Part shown: one piece after another, positions 1 to 9,069 of the stretch | Layout: every line of letters begins with the position of its first letter | Position numbering within the stretch: position 1 is the stretch's first letter | Assembly (NCBI GenBank): GCA_965226965.1 | Contig: OZ245715.1 | Location: forward strand, 2,542,001-2,606,000 | Length of the DNA: 64,000 nucleotides | Source of the DNA: Endoryza foliicola | GTDB lineage: Bacteria; Bacteroidota; Bacteroidia; Chitinophagales; Chitinophagaceae | Direction: 5' to 3' | The notes under the pieces: model-generated | Seen by the model: the letters and a program-made list of their open reading frames with translations, nothing else | What the model was told of the DNA's origin: nothing | The model's database searches: none | Made by a program: the position numbers and the translations under genes

Positions 1-166
1 GAGGAAGAGAGGAGACGAGGAAGTGAGGAAATGAGGAAGAGAGGAGACGGGACAGCCTCTAATTAATAATTTTTTTTTGGGGGTGAGAATTAGTTGATGA
101 AATACAGCAATTGAACCATCCCTTTTACAAGAAAAACCTCCGAGCCTCCGAGCCTTCGTGGTTCCG

Positions 167-262
167 CATCCCCCCGCGGAGCGGCTTTGCGTTCTTAAGT
201 AAACGACTCTTCGAAAATCAATCTCTCCAAAACTTAAAGTAACCCCAACCACTCCAACCACC
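167..262 (+). repeat. Direct repeat copy A (diverged)
   Basis: This is the first and most diverged of three direct copies. It shares with copies B and C the blocks CCCCCGCGGAGCGGC, a TTTGCGT block, AAGTAAACGACTCT and AAAACTTAAAGTAA, in the same order and spacing. The 3' part differs from the other two copies. Confidence 0.7.
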
Positions 263-415
263 ATTCATTTGCGTTAAAATACATTCACCGCAGAGTGCGC
301 CAAGACCGCGAAGGAGTCGCGAAGTTTTTTGAACCGCAGCGGCGCAGCGATCGCGGCGGTTTCGCAGCGCCTCTGTTCTTTCTCTGTATTTCCTCGTTCT
401 TCTTATCCTCGTTTC

Positions 416-551
416 CTCTCTCCTGTATTCCCCCGCGGAGCGGCTCTGCGTCTCCAGTAAACGACTCTCCGAATTCCAAGCTGCCAAAAACTTAAAGTAA
501 TTACAGCCTCTTCAACCTAAGACCATTATCCTTTGCGTTTCGGCTGTTCCC
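416..551 (+). repeat. Direct repeat copy B
   Basis: The copy begins with CTCTCTCCTGTATTCCCCCG and ends with TTTCGGCTGTTCCC. By eye it is nearly identical to copy C at 701-838 along its whole length of about 135 bases, with scattered substitutions and a one-base length difference. It is followed at 552-587 by a piece carrying the reverse complement of part of the GC-rich block (CGCTCCGCGG). Confidence 0.85.
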
Positions 552-700
552 GCTCCGCGGGAGTGCAATACATTTTAACGCAAAGTTTTAGTTGTCTCGA
601 GTGCAGCACCCTGTGTTTAGTTGGGCTTCGCCGGAAGGAGGCCTTCGGCCAGCGCAAAGTGGGCACTGAATGAAATGAATTCTTTAAAAAGAAATTCTTG

Positions 701-838
701 CTCTCTCCTGTATTCCCCCGCGCAGCGGCCTTTGCGTCCTTAAGTAAACGACTCTCCGAATTCCAAGCTGCTAAAAACTTAAAGTAATAACAGCCTCTTC
801 AACCTAAGACCATTATCCTTTGCGTTTCGGCTGTTCCC
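701..838 (+). repeat. Direct repeat copy C
   Basis: This is the third direct copy, nearly identical to copy B. The copies sit roughly 250 and 285 bases apart. Copy C ends just before the terminator of the first receptor gene, so the array lies immediately downstream of that gene's 3' end. Confidence 0.85.
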
Positions 839-850
839 CGTGGCTCCCAA

Positions 851-885
851 ATAAAAAAGGGACCTGCTCTCGCAAGTCCCCTTTC
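851..885 (-). terminator. Rho-independent terminator of first TonB receptor
   Basis: Read on the minus strand, a stem of about nine pairs (GGGACTTGC with GCAGGTCCC, one mismatch) closes a short loop and is followed by a run of T residues. It lies about 20 bases after the stop of the receptor gene. Confidence 0.8.
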
Positions 886-904
886 TTTATCCTTTGCAAC
901 TAAA

Positions 905-3900
905 TTAGTTGAAGATGTAGCGGATTCCAAACTGCATCTGCCATCTTGAGTTCTGGCTGGTAGAGTTTTGGAACGTTTGTGTCATCGGAATTTGGTTGGT
1001 AGCATCCAAGTAAGGGAAGCTGAATACTGGCTTACCGGCGTTTGCTCCTGTTGTTTCAACACGCTTGAAGTTCAACAAAGCAGTACGGTAAGGGATTTTG
1101 AAAGTTCCCCAGTACTTATTTAAGAAGTTACCAAAGTTGAAGATATCCAATGATAAGCGAAGAGTGTTCTTCTTTCCTTTAACATTCATTGCGAAGTCCT
1201 GAGAAAGGTTCAAGTCCAAACGCTTGTAGAAAGGAAGCAACAAACCATTACGCTCAGCGTACTGACCTCTTCTTGTGCTCAAATAAGGATCTTGGTTGAT
1301 ATAGCTGTTCAATTGTCCCCAAATAACAGCAGCAGTACGAGTATCAGAACCGTTAACACCTTCTAATACGATGTCTGATGAAGTTTTTGGAACGTAGATC
1401 AAATCGTTTGCAGTTAAACCATCATTGTTCAAATCTCCATTGTAAACATAGCTAGATGTACCACCGTTTGCAGCTTCGAAAGTGAAACCGATAGAAGTAC
1501 CGAAGTATTTCTTGTATTCAAAACGGTAGAAAGCAGCAGCTACTACACGGTGAGGTTGGTAGAAGTTTGAATAAGACATTACATCCAAGTTTGGATCACC
1601 ACTAACAGGACGGTCTCTCCAAATACTTTGTGCAATAGAACCACCATCGTTTACACTCTTGCTCTTTCCATAAGTATAAGCCAACATGGTATAAAGATTC
1701 TTCACGTTACGTTGCAATTGCAAAGTAAGGTTGTAAGAATATCCTTGGTTGGTATTTCTCATCAAAATAGCATCAGAGATGTTAGGGTTGGTTGCAGAAG
1801 CACCACCTGCACCACTGTAAATTTGAGAAGAAGTATAACGGTAACGAGCATCAGGTCCAGCCAAAGGAGTTCCACCTGTTGGAAGGTTGATGTTCTGATG
1901 GTATACAGCATTGATGTCTTTTGTATACAAACCTTCCAATGTAGCTACGATGTCGTAAGGAAGTTTTTGGTCAATGGCCAAGTTACTTCTCCAGATTTGA
2001 GGGAATTTGAAGTTTTCCTCAGTTACAGCCAAGTTATATGAAGTATTTGCTGCACCGTTGGTTGGACGGTAAGCATTGATATCAGGACTGAAAGCAACAC
2101 CGGTTGTTCTTACGAAAGAACCGAAGTCAACACCATTGTTACTAGCTTGGTTGCTGATCCAAACATAAGGAGGAGCACCAGCGAAGATACCTGTACCACC
2201 GCGTACTTGAGTAGTTTTGTCGCCTTTAACATCCCAGTTGAAACCTAAACGTGGGCTGATCAACTCAGAATTCTTCGGAGCTTTTCCGGTTTGAATTTTC
2301 GTACCATAACGGAAAGTAAGCGCATCTGCATTGGTGTTAGCAATGAAGTTTTGCTTGAAGAAAGGAGCGTCGATACGGATACCGTATGTTAAAGTGAAAT
2401 TAGGTGTAACAGTCCATTTGTCTTGCGCGAAGAAACCTAACGTAAAAGTTGATACTTCAGCATAAGGGAACTCACCGTTCTTACGAGCAGAGTAACGCAA
2501 TTCATAACGAGTAGCGTTCGCTGTTCCGTTGTTTACACTATTGTAGAAATCAGCCAATGAAGCGAAACGATAGAATCCATAGTAGTTTGGAGCAAAACCG
2601 TTTCTGAATTTGTTAGCTGTGTTCTGAGTACCGATGGTAATGTTGTGAGAACCTTTGTTTACCGTTAACACGTCGTTGAACTGCCAAGTGTCGGTGTCCA
2701 ATTTATTGAAAGCGGTGAAAGGCTCGTAACCAAACGAAGTGAACATAGATCCGGCACCGTTTTCGATATCCACCAATGGGAAGATACCACCCGGGCTGCT
2801 ACGGAAGTCACGCAATTGGTTGTAACCCACTTGCAATTTGTTTGATACACTGTTAGAGAAACGCGTGTTCAACTCAGCGATCAAAATATTGAAGTTGTTA
2901 TTAATGATATAAGAAGAAGAGAAGAAAGGCATACCGGTTAAGCTCGCAGAACGACCGTTTGCAGAAGCACCACTGTTACTTGGAGCTACGTTGCGGTATG
3001 ATTTTAGGTAGTAATAGTTAACGTTGAAAGTATTCTTCTTGTTGATGTTCCAGTCGATACGAGCAGTCAACTTATCACTATACGTTTCATAGTTGTAGTT
3101 CTCGTATGAACCTGTATTGTAGTTGAACTTCTGTTTCAAGAAATCAGAAAGTGCATCTAAGTCTTCAGCTTTAGCTTGAGAAATACCTGTACCTGAAGAT
3201 CCGTTGCGGCTTGCTACGAAGCTTGTTGCAGGGGTGCTTACGCGCTCTTGCTCGCCACTAACGAAGAAGAACAATTTGTTCTTAACGATAGGTCCACCAA
3301 TTGAAACGCCTCGGTTTTTGAAATCGAACTGTTGTTTCGCAATTTCAGTGATACCTACACGACGACCAGTATAATCCGGTCCTTTGCTGAAGTTGTAAAT
3401 GGTTGCTTTGATCTCGTTTGTACCACTCTTTGTTACAGAGTTGATACCTGCACCGGTGAAGTTACCCAAGGTAACATCGTAAGGAGCGATGTTCACTTGA
3501 ATTTGCTCAAGCGCATCGATACTGATTGGTTGAGAGTTGGTTTGTCCACCCAAACCTGCAGCCAAACCGAAGGTGTTGTTGAAAGAAGCACCGTTCACAG
3601 TAAGGTTGTTGTAAGAGTTGGCACGACCCGCAAAACTACTTGTACCGTAAACAGAGTTACTGTTGGCAGTAGGAGTAAGACGAGTAAAGTCGTTGATACT
3701 TCTGTTGATAGTTGGTAAACGATCGATTTGAGTACGGCTAATTACCTCCGCAGAACCGGTTCTACCTTTGTTAAATACTTTGTCTGATTTCTTTGCAGCT
3801 ACTACTACTTCACTTAAGTTAGTAGAAGTGGTAGCCAATTGTACGTCTGCTTTGAATACCTGACCTAAGGTCAAAAATACATCGTTTTGTACATCGTCTT

Positions 3901-4162
3901 TGTAGCCAACATAAGAAACTTTTACTTGGTAAGGACCACCTACACGTAAGTTAGGGAGGTTGAAACGACCGTCTTTACGAGTGGTTGTGTAATAACTGGT
4001 TCCGGTAGGAGTGTGAATCGCTTGCACGGTTGCACCTGATAATCCGGCTCCTTTTTCATCTTTAACCTGACCTTGAATTTCGGCCGTGGTTTCTTGAGCA
4101 AATCCTTTGAACAGAAACCCTGTAGAAAGGATCACTAACAGTAAGGAAACAATTTTTCTCAT
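905..4162 (-). CDS. TonB-dependent receptor, Oar-like, with carboxypeptidase-regulatory-like domain
   Basis: This 1085-residue protein is an outer-membrane TonB-dependent transporter. Residues 1-22 form a signal peptide ending FAQ. Residues about 28-115 are a carboxypeptidase-regulatory-like beta-sandwich (GQVKDEKGAGLSGATV). A TonB-box-like stretch (LSEVVVAA) precedes the plug domain (about 130-260), and the rest is a barrel ending in aromatic residues (IRYIFN). The GxxITV-type SusC signature is not evident, and no SusD gene is adjacent, so it is of the Oar-like branch rather than a SusC glycan importer. Substrate unknown. The next gene upstream is a clear paralog with the same order and length. 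Each has its own terminator, and 270 bases separate them, so they are probably separate transcripts. The ATG start gives a clean signal peptide. Confidence 0.9.
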   Translation of the reverse strand: MRKIVSLLLVILSTGFLFKGFAQETTAEIQGQVKDEKGAGLSGATVQAIHTPTGTSYYTTTRKDGRFNLPNLRVGGPYQVKVSYVGYKDDVQNDVFLTLGQVFKADVQLATTSTNLSEVVVAAKKSDKVFNKGRTGSAEVISRTQIDRLPTINRSINDFTRLTPTANSNSVYGTSSFAGRANSYNNLTVNGASFNNTFGLAAGLGGQTNSQPISIDALEQIQVNIAPYDVTLGNFTGAGINSVTKSGTNEIKATIYNFSKGPDYTGRRVGITEIAKQQFDFKNRGVSIGGPIVKNKLFFFVSGEQERVSTPATSFVASRNGSSGTGISQAKAEDLDALSDFLKQKFNYNTGSYENYNYETYSDKLTARIDWNINKKNTFNVNYYYLKSYRNVAPSNSGASANGRSASLTGMPFFSSSYIINNNFNILIAELNTRFSNSVSNKLQVGYNQLRDFRSSPGGIFPLVDIENGAGSMFTSFGYEPFTAFNKLDTDTWQFNDVLTVNKGSHNITIGTQNTANKFRNGFAPNYYGFYRFASLADFYNSVNNGTANATRYELRYSARKNGEFPYAEVSTFTLGFFAQDKWTVTPNFTLTYGIRIDAPFFKQNFIANTNADALTFRYGTKIQTGKAPKNSELISPRLGFNWDVKGDKTTQVRGGTGIFAGAPPYVWISNQASNNGVDFGSFVRTTGVAFSPDINAYRPTNGAANTSYNLAVTEENFKFPQIWRSNLAIDQKLPYDIVATLEGLYTKDINAVYHQNINLPTGGTPLAGPDARYRYTSSQIYSGAGGASATNPNISDAILMRNTNQGYSYNLTLQLQRNVKNLYTMLAYTYGKSKSVNDGGSIAQSIWRDRPVSGDPNLDVMSYSNFYQPHRVVAAAFYRFEYKKYFGTSIGFTFEAANGGTSSYVYNGDLNNDGLTANDLIYVPKTSSDIVLEGVNGSDTRTAAVIWGQLNSYINQDPYLSTRRGQYAERNGLLLPFYKRLDLNLSQDFAMNVKGKKNTLRLSLDIFNFGNFLNKYWGTFKIPYRTALLNFKRVETTGANAGKPVFSFPYLDATNQIPMTQTFQNSTSQNSRWQMQFGIRYIFN

Positions 4163-4317
4163 AATTAAATCACGCTATTTTAGTTTGCAAAGAAAAAACG
4201 AATAGTGCGTAGGTAAGAGTAACAAAAGTTACCAAACCATTAACTTTTTCAAATGTCGCAAGCGTTAGGAATAGAACAAGGCAGAGAGAGTATCAGGGGA
4301 AATTGAATTTCAGGACG

Positions 4318-4325
4318 CAAAGGTA
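4318..4325 (-). promoter_or_regulatory. Candidate -7 promoter element (TACCTTTG)
   Basis: The minus strand carries TACCTTTG, an exact match to the Bacteroidota -7 consensus TAnnTTTG, about 155 bases before the first receptor's ATG. No clear -33 TTG is seen at the usual distance, so this is tentative. If used, the receptor mRNA has a leader of about 150 bases. Confidence 0.35.
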
Positions 4326-4378
4326 AGGGAAATCCTCATATTTAACCTTTTTTTCACATAAGTAAATAATAAAATAAA

Positions 4379-4411
4379 GAACCCCGTCTCACGAAATATG
4401 AGACGGGGTTC
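4379..4411 (-). terminator. Rho-independent terminator of second TonB receptor
   Basis: A perfect 13-pair stem (GAACCCCGTCTCA with TGAGACGGGGTTC) encloses a 7-base loop. On the minus strand it is followed by a T-rich tail. It lies about 25 bases past the receptor's stop. The plus-strand flank is also T-rich, but no plus-strand gene needs it. Confidence 0.9.
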
Positions 4412-4435
4412 TTTATTATTGTTACTAATTGATAA

Positions 4436-7400
4436 TTAGAAGCTTAGGCGGATACCCAATTGGCTGATCCATCTAGCCGTGTAACCGGGTGTGAGTGAAG
4501 TACTTACTCCCCAAGGCTTTCCAACCACAGGGCTGAAACGGTATTGAGGGGTTAAGTTAGCAGCACTTACATAACCTGCAAAGTTTACAACTGCAAATTG
4601 GTCGTTGCTCAAGAACCAGGTTCTTCCCCAATCTTTGTTCAACATGTTTGTGAAGTTATATACATCGTAAGTAAGACTCAACGTGTATTTTCTTCCCGCC
4701 ATTTTCACAAAGAATTTTTGCTCCAATTTGATGTCAAGGTTATTTGTAAATGGCAAGCGAGCACCATTTCTTTCCGCAAATCTGCCACGGTTCTTCTTCA
4801 AGTATTTGTCACCTTGAATATAGGCTTCATACATGTCTTTTTGCTGTTGAGGTGTATAAGTAACACCACCAACTGTATTAGACAAGAAAGTCATGTTTTG
4901 AAGTTCTGTTGCAGTAGGGATGTAGATCAAATCATTGGTTTCACCTGTGGCTTGGTCAACTACTGGGCTGTTTCTGTAAACATAACTGAAAGGGCTTCCG
5001 CTCTGACCGTTGTAAACCAATGAAATAACAGTTGCCATTGATTTATGAGCGTATGTGAACTCCTTGCTTACGAAAGCATTGATTCTATGCCCCAGATCAA
5101 AATCAGAAGTACTTAACTCCATGTAGTTTCTTCCATTAACGGTTTCCATGAAACGCCATTGAGAGTTGTTCTGAGAGCTGGTTCCTTCGTTCAATGAAAC
5201 TGAACTTCCGAAAGTATAGTTTGCATTGAATGCGAATCCATTTCTAAATGCCTTATCCAAAGTAAAGGTTAATGAATAAGAATAACCTCTTCTTCCTGTG
5301 TTGTTGCTTAACAAGAAGATATTCCCAGGGTAAGGGTTTGCTCCAGTTGCAGTCATTGGAATGCGTACAGGTGAAGTTAAGCTGTATACATTTCTTGAAT
5401 CAGGAGTGTTTGATTTACCAATTGGAGGAACAATGTTCACGTTGGTATATTCGATCTCCCAAATGTTCTTAGTGAATACCGCTTCTGTAGTAAAGGTCCA
5501 TCCGTTTCCTAAACGCTTATCCATTGCCAAAGAAGCACGGAATACCGTTGGAAGGCGGAAGTTTTTCGCAACCAAGTCAATTTGACCACGTGAGTTGCTG
5601 ATATTTTGACCCAACTGAGCTGCAGTAGGCTGGTTGAAAGGATCGGCATTGAAAGCAGGAGTGGTTGCTTGAGTTGTAAATTGTACACCACCAACAGATA
5701 CTCCGTTGTTGTTGTAGATACCACCGGGCCATACTAAAGGAACACGACCGGCAAACACACCCATACCACCTCTAATAACCATTCCTTCTTCAGGTATACG
5801 ATAAGTAAAGCCAACTCTCGGAGAGATCATCCAACGGGCATCCATGGTTTGACCGGAACGAGCTCCTTTCAAATCATAGTATTGAGAAATTTTTCCAATA
5901 GCCGTGTCATTAAAGAACTTATCGGTTAATGGCTTAGTTAACAACTCTGTTCTATCAGCACGGATACCTAAAACCAATGAGAAATTCTCGTTTACTTTCA
6001 CTTCATCAGTAAAGAAGAAGCCCATACGAAGGGTTCTGAATTTAGCCGCAGCATTGGTGTTGTCACCTGTTGCTCCATCTACCAAAGAGAAAGATCTAGA
6101 ATAGGTTCTTGGTCTTGCTCCGCTGTAGAAATCGGCAAGCGAGTTAAACTGATATGTTCCGAAGTTGTCGCGGATAAATGTATTTAAAGCGTCGTTGAAC
6201 TCATTGTCGGTACCTATAGACATTACATGATTGCCTCTGTAAAATTTCAAGGCATCAAAAATGGTAAGGTTCTTTGCTTTCAACAAGTTGGCTGCAGAGA
6301 AGTTTTCTGTACCGAATACAATGGTACCGGATCCGTCGAAAATACTTACGCGAGGGAAGGCTTGACCAAGAGGTCCACGGTCGTCTAGCTCATCTGTATA
6401 AGTTACCAATAAACGGTTATTGGTATTGTTCTTCAGTGTTGATTTCAACTCTGCACTTAAAGAACTGGTTCTGTTCGGGAATATATAACCGTTGTTATAG
6501 AAGTTGATTGTTGTGCTGCTACTTGTAGAAGTATTGTAGCGAAGGCCCTTATTATAACGATAAGAAACAGACAAGCGATTGTTATCGTTGATGTTCCAAT
6601 CAATTTTAGTATTGATACGATCAGCATTTACCAATTCGGGGTTGTTCAAGAAACCACCGGGATCGTATCCGTAAGTAGTTTTCAAATAACTACCCAAGGC
6701 TTCTACACCGGCTTGACTGGTAGTGCCACGGTAATCTGCATAGTTGAAAGGTTGAGGACGTTGGTCTCTTTGCCATTCTGCCAAGAAGAAGTAGAACAAC
6801 TTATTCTTTACGATTGGCCCCCCTACACGAATACCGTAGGTTTTATTTTCAAAGTTTGGAACACGTGTTCTTTCATAAACATTTGGAAAACCAGCTTTCG
6901 CAACGGGAACAGGAGATTTACCTGTAATGCTTTGGTTTCTATAAAAAGTCCAAGCAGATGCTTGAATTTGATTGGTACCACTCTTTGTAACGGCATTGAT
7001 AGCACCTCCGGTAAAGTTACCAAACTGTGCATCGAAAGGAGACAAGATCACTTGGATCTGGTCGATCGCATCAATTGAAATTGGAGCTACACCTGCTTGA
7101 CCCCCGTTTGTACCGGAAGCCGCCAAACCGAAGATATCGGTATTGTTCGATCCATCAATGAAGAAGGAGTTGTAACGGTTGTTTTGACCAACGAAGGAAA
7201 CACCACCATCACCGGTGATCTTTACTTGTGGCGTGTATTTCAAGTAGTCGTTCAAACCACGACCTACGTTGGGCAAATTGGCCATTTTATCGCGGCCGAT
7301 ACTAGTTTCAGTACCTCCTTTGCCGGAGCTAACTGTACGACGTTGAACAACGGTTACCTCGGTAAGATTGGTTGACTTATCCTTCAATGAAAACTCTTGG

Positions 7401-7708
7401 CTAGAATTTTCTCCAAGGCTAAGGAAAATATCCTCTTTCTTTTCGTCATTGAATCCTACGAAACTAACAACAATAGTGTAAGGACCTCCGGGACGTAAAT
7501 TGTAAATGTTGTAACGACCGCCAGTGCGTGTGGCTACACGGTAAACGGTACCGGTGGGAACGTGAGTGGCAGTAATCGTAGCGCCAACTAATGGCTCTCC
7601 CTTTGATGTCTTAACTACCCCACTTATGCTACTATTGGTTTCCTGAGAGTACATGGCAAGAGGGAATACCAATAACGCCAGCATAAGGCGTACAATTCTC
7701 TTAAGCAT
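4436..7708 (-). CDS. TonB-dependent receptor, Oar-like, paralog of the neighbouring receptor
   Basis: This 1090-residue outer-membrane TonB-dependent receptor has a signal peptide ending MYSQ (1-21), a carboxypeptidase-regulatory-like domain (about 28-113, GVVKTSKGEPLVGATI), a TonB-box-like TEVTVVQ, a plug containing FGNFTGGAINAVTKSGTN, and a large barrel ending GIRLSF. The plug phrase is almost the same in the downstream paralog (LGNFTGAGINSVTKSGTN), and domain order and length match, so the pair arose by tandem duplication. No SusD-like lipoprotein or enzyme gene adjoins, so the substrate cannot be inferred. The start is the ATG at 7706-7708, which gives a normal signal peptide. It is divergent from ribBA across about 170 bases. 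Confidence 0.9.
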   Translation of the reverse strand: MLKRIVRLMLALLVFPLAMYSQETNSSISGVVKTSKGEPLVGATITATHVPTGTVYRVATRTGGRYNIYNLRPGGPYTIVVSFVGFNDEKKEDIFLSLGENSSQEFSLKDKSTNLTEVTVVQRRTVSSGKGGTETSIGRDKMANLPNVGRGLNDYLKYTPQVKITGDGGVSFVGQNNRYNSFFIDGSNNTDIFGLAASGTNGGQAGVAPISIDAIDQIQVILSPFDAQFGNFTGGAINAVTKSGTNQIQASAWTFYRNQSITGKSPVPVAKAGFPNVYERTRVPNFENKTYGIRVGGPIVKNKLFYFFLAEWQRDQRPQPFNYADYRGTTSQAGVEALGSYLKTTYGYDPGGFLNNPELVNADRINTKIDWNINDNNRLSVSYRYNKGLRYNTSTSSSTTINFYNNGYIFPNRTSSLSAELKSTLKNNTNNRLLVTYTDELDDRGPLGQAFPRVSIFDGSGTIVFGTENFSAANLLKAKNLTIFDALKFYRGNHVMSIGTDNEFNDALNTFIRDNFGTYQFNSLADFYSGARPRTYSRSFSLVDGATGDNTNAAAKFRTLRMGFFFTDEVKVNENFSLVLGIRADRTELLTKPLTDKFFNDTAIGKISQYYDLKGARSGQTMDARWMISPRVGFTYRIPEEGMVIRGGMGVFAGRVPLVWPGGIYNNNGVSVGGVQFTTQATTPAFNADPFNQPTAAQLGQNISNSRGQIDLVAKNFRLPTVFRASLAMDKRLGNGWTFTTEAVFTKNIWEIEYTNVNIVPPIGKSNTPDSRNVYSLTSPVRIPMTATGANPYPGNIFLLSNNTGRRGYSYSLTFTLDKAFRNGFAFNANYTFGSSVSLNEGTSSQNNSQWRFMETVNGRNYMELSTSDFDLGHRINAFVSKEFTYAHKSMATVISLVYNGQSGSPFSYVYRNSPVVDQATGETNDLIYIPTATELQNMTFLSNTVGGVTYTPQQQKDMYEAYIQGDKYLKKNRGRFAERNGARLPFTNNLDIKLEQKFFVKMAGRKYTLSLTYDVYNFTNMLNKDWGRTWFLSNDQFAVVNFAGYVSAANLTPQYRFSPVVGKPWGVSTSLTPGYTARWISQLGIRLSF

Positions 7709-7853
7709 ATCAGTTTTGTTTTAGCGATACAAAGAAAGCAATTTATATATAAATATAGGAAACTAAATTAAAAAGAGTTACCCCCCTAATTCCCCCCTTT
7801 TTCTCCCGGTTTTCGGAATACGGAAATTGGTGTAATGGACCCCCGAAATTGGC

Positions 7854-7861
7854 TAACTTTG
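7854..7861 (+). promoter_or_regulatory. Candidate ribBA promoter (-7 TAACTTTG)
   Basis: TAACTTTG matches TAnnTTTG exactly, and a TTG lies upstream at 7827-7829 with a 24-base spacer, slightly long for the family. Transcription would begin near 7868, just before the ATG at 7876, implying a very short leader. This supports the ATG over the in-frame TTG at 7849, which would lie within the promoter. No FMN-riboswitch-sized leader is present. Confidence 0.5.
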
Positions 7862-7875
7862 CCAAAATTTTGAAC

Positions 7876-9069
7876 ATGCTCGATAGTATTGAAAGTGCCA
7901 TAGAAGACATTAAAAAGGGGAAGCTGATTATTGTGGTTGACGATGAAGACCGTGAAAATGAAGGAGATTTCATTGGTGCAGCCCACCACGTAACGCCCGA
8001 AATGATCAATTTTATGAGCAAATACGGCCGTGGTTTAATTTGCGCGCCCTTGCTCGAAGACCGTTGCGACGAGCTGAAACTCGACCTAATGGTTAATAAT
8101 AATACTGCTCTTCATGAAACGGCCTTTACCGTTTCCATTGATTTATTAGGACATGGTTGTACCACCGGTATTTCTGCTCATGATCGGGCAAAAACCATCC
8201 AAGCCCTGATCGATCCCGCCACAAAACCCGAAGATTTGGGCCGTCCCGGACATATTTTCCCACTTAGAGCCAAAAAAGGGGGTGTTTTGAGACGTGCGGG
8301 TCACACTGAGGCAACAATTGACCTTGCCCGGCTCGCAGGTTATGAGCCCGCCGGAGTTTTGGTGGAAATTATGAACGAAGACGGTACCATGGCCCGCCTT
8401 CCTGAGTGTATGGAAATTGCCAAAAAATTCGATCTCAAAATCATCTCGATCAAAGATTTGATCGAATACCGACTCAAAACCGACTCTCTAATTGAGGAAG
8501 TTGTGAGGGTGGATATGCCTACTATTTGGGGTGATTTCAAATTGATCGCGTTTAGAGAGAAAAATACTTCGAACGAACACTTGGCCCTTATAAAAGGAGA
8601 GTGGGATAAAGATGAGCCCGTTTTAGTTCGCGTTCACTCATCCTGCTTTACGGGTGATATCTTAGGTTCACTGCGTTGCGACTGTGGCGATCAACTACAT
8701 GCCGCCATGCAATTAGTAGAAAAAGAAGGAAAGGGGGTGATTCTATACATGAATCAAGAGGGGAGAGGAATCGGCTTGCTAAACAAGTTGAAAGCTTATA
8801 AACTCCAAGAAAATGGATTCGATACTGTAGAGGCCAATTTACACTTGGGTTTTCCGATGGACAAACGCGATTATGGAGTAGGAGCTCAAATCTTACGTTA
8901 TTTGGGAATCACTAAATTGAAACTCATTAGTAACAATCCTAAGAAAAGAGCAGGTTTGTTGGGTTATGGCTTGGAAGTAACAGATTGTGTGCCTGTAAAA
9001 ATTGCTCCAAATCCTCACAACGAAAAATATTTGAATACCAAGAGGGATAAAATGGGGCACAACCTCTAA
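7876..9069 (+). CDS. ribBA: Bifunctional 3,4-dihydroxy-2-butanone-4-phosphate synthase / GTP cyclohydrolase II
   Basis: RibBA supplies both precursors of riboflavin: dihydroxybutanone phosphate from ribulose 5-phosphate and the pyrimidine from GTP. The N-terminal RibB half shows the acidic loop DDEDRENEGDF (residues 22-32) and RRAGHTEATIDLARLAG. The C-terminal RibA half shows the zinc-binding cysteines C257, C268 and C270 within GDILGSLRCDCGDQL, plus NQEGRGIGLLNKLKAYKLQ. At 397 residues it has the normal fused length. I chose the ATG at 7876; an in-frame TTG at 7849 would overlap the promoter match. It is a single gene here, with no other rib genes nearby. Its stop codon overlaps that of the convergent TamB-like gene in the four bases CTAA. 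Confidence 0.96.
   Translation: MLDSIESAIEDIKKGKLIIVVDDEDRENEGDFIGAAHHVTPEMINFMSKYGRGLICAPLLEDRCDELKLDLMVNNNTALHETAFTVSIDLLGHGCTTGISAHDRAKTIQALIDPATKPEDLGRPGHIFPLRAKKGGVLRRAGHTEATIDLARLAGYEPAGVLVEIMNEDGTMARLPECMEIAKKFDLKIISIKDLIEYRLKTDSLIEEVVRVDMPTIWGDFKLIAFREKNTSNEHLALIKGEWDKDEPVLVRVHSSCFTGDILGSLRCDCGDQLHAAMQLVEKEGKGVILYMNQEGRGIGLLNKLKAYKLQENGFDTVEANLHLGFPMDKRDYGVGAQILRYLGITKLKLISNNPKKRAGLLGYGLEVTDCVPVKIAPNPHNEKYLNTKRDKMGHNL

Larger units (their letters stand above)
1..850. repeat. Gene-free repeat-rich intergenic tract
   Basis: No convincing gene lies in the first 850 bases. The stretch opens with a purine-rich tract in which a 17-base unit occurs twice (1-17 and 33-49). It continues with GC-rich material of the kind CCCCCGCGGAGCGG alternating with AT-rich linkers, and it contains three direct copies of a longer repeat (annotated separately). 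Short open frames between about 218 and 495 on both strands are low-complexity, Arg/Ser-rich and follow the repeats, so I do not treat them as genes. The GC-rich pieces stand out against the AT-rich genes that follow. Such CGCAGAG/GCGAAG-style intergenic repeats are common in Bacteroidota, with unknown role; that comparison is from memory, not a search. Confidence 0.6.

Noticed and set aside
218..495. Open frames on both strands in the first 500 bases
   Set aside because: They are Arg/Ser-rich, overlap each other on both strands and follow the repeat units; no signal, motif or plausible start supports them.
7849..7875. TTG start and riboswitch leader for ribBA
   Set aside because: The TTG sits inside the -7 element, and the interval is too short and lacks the paired structure of an FMN riboswitch.
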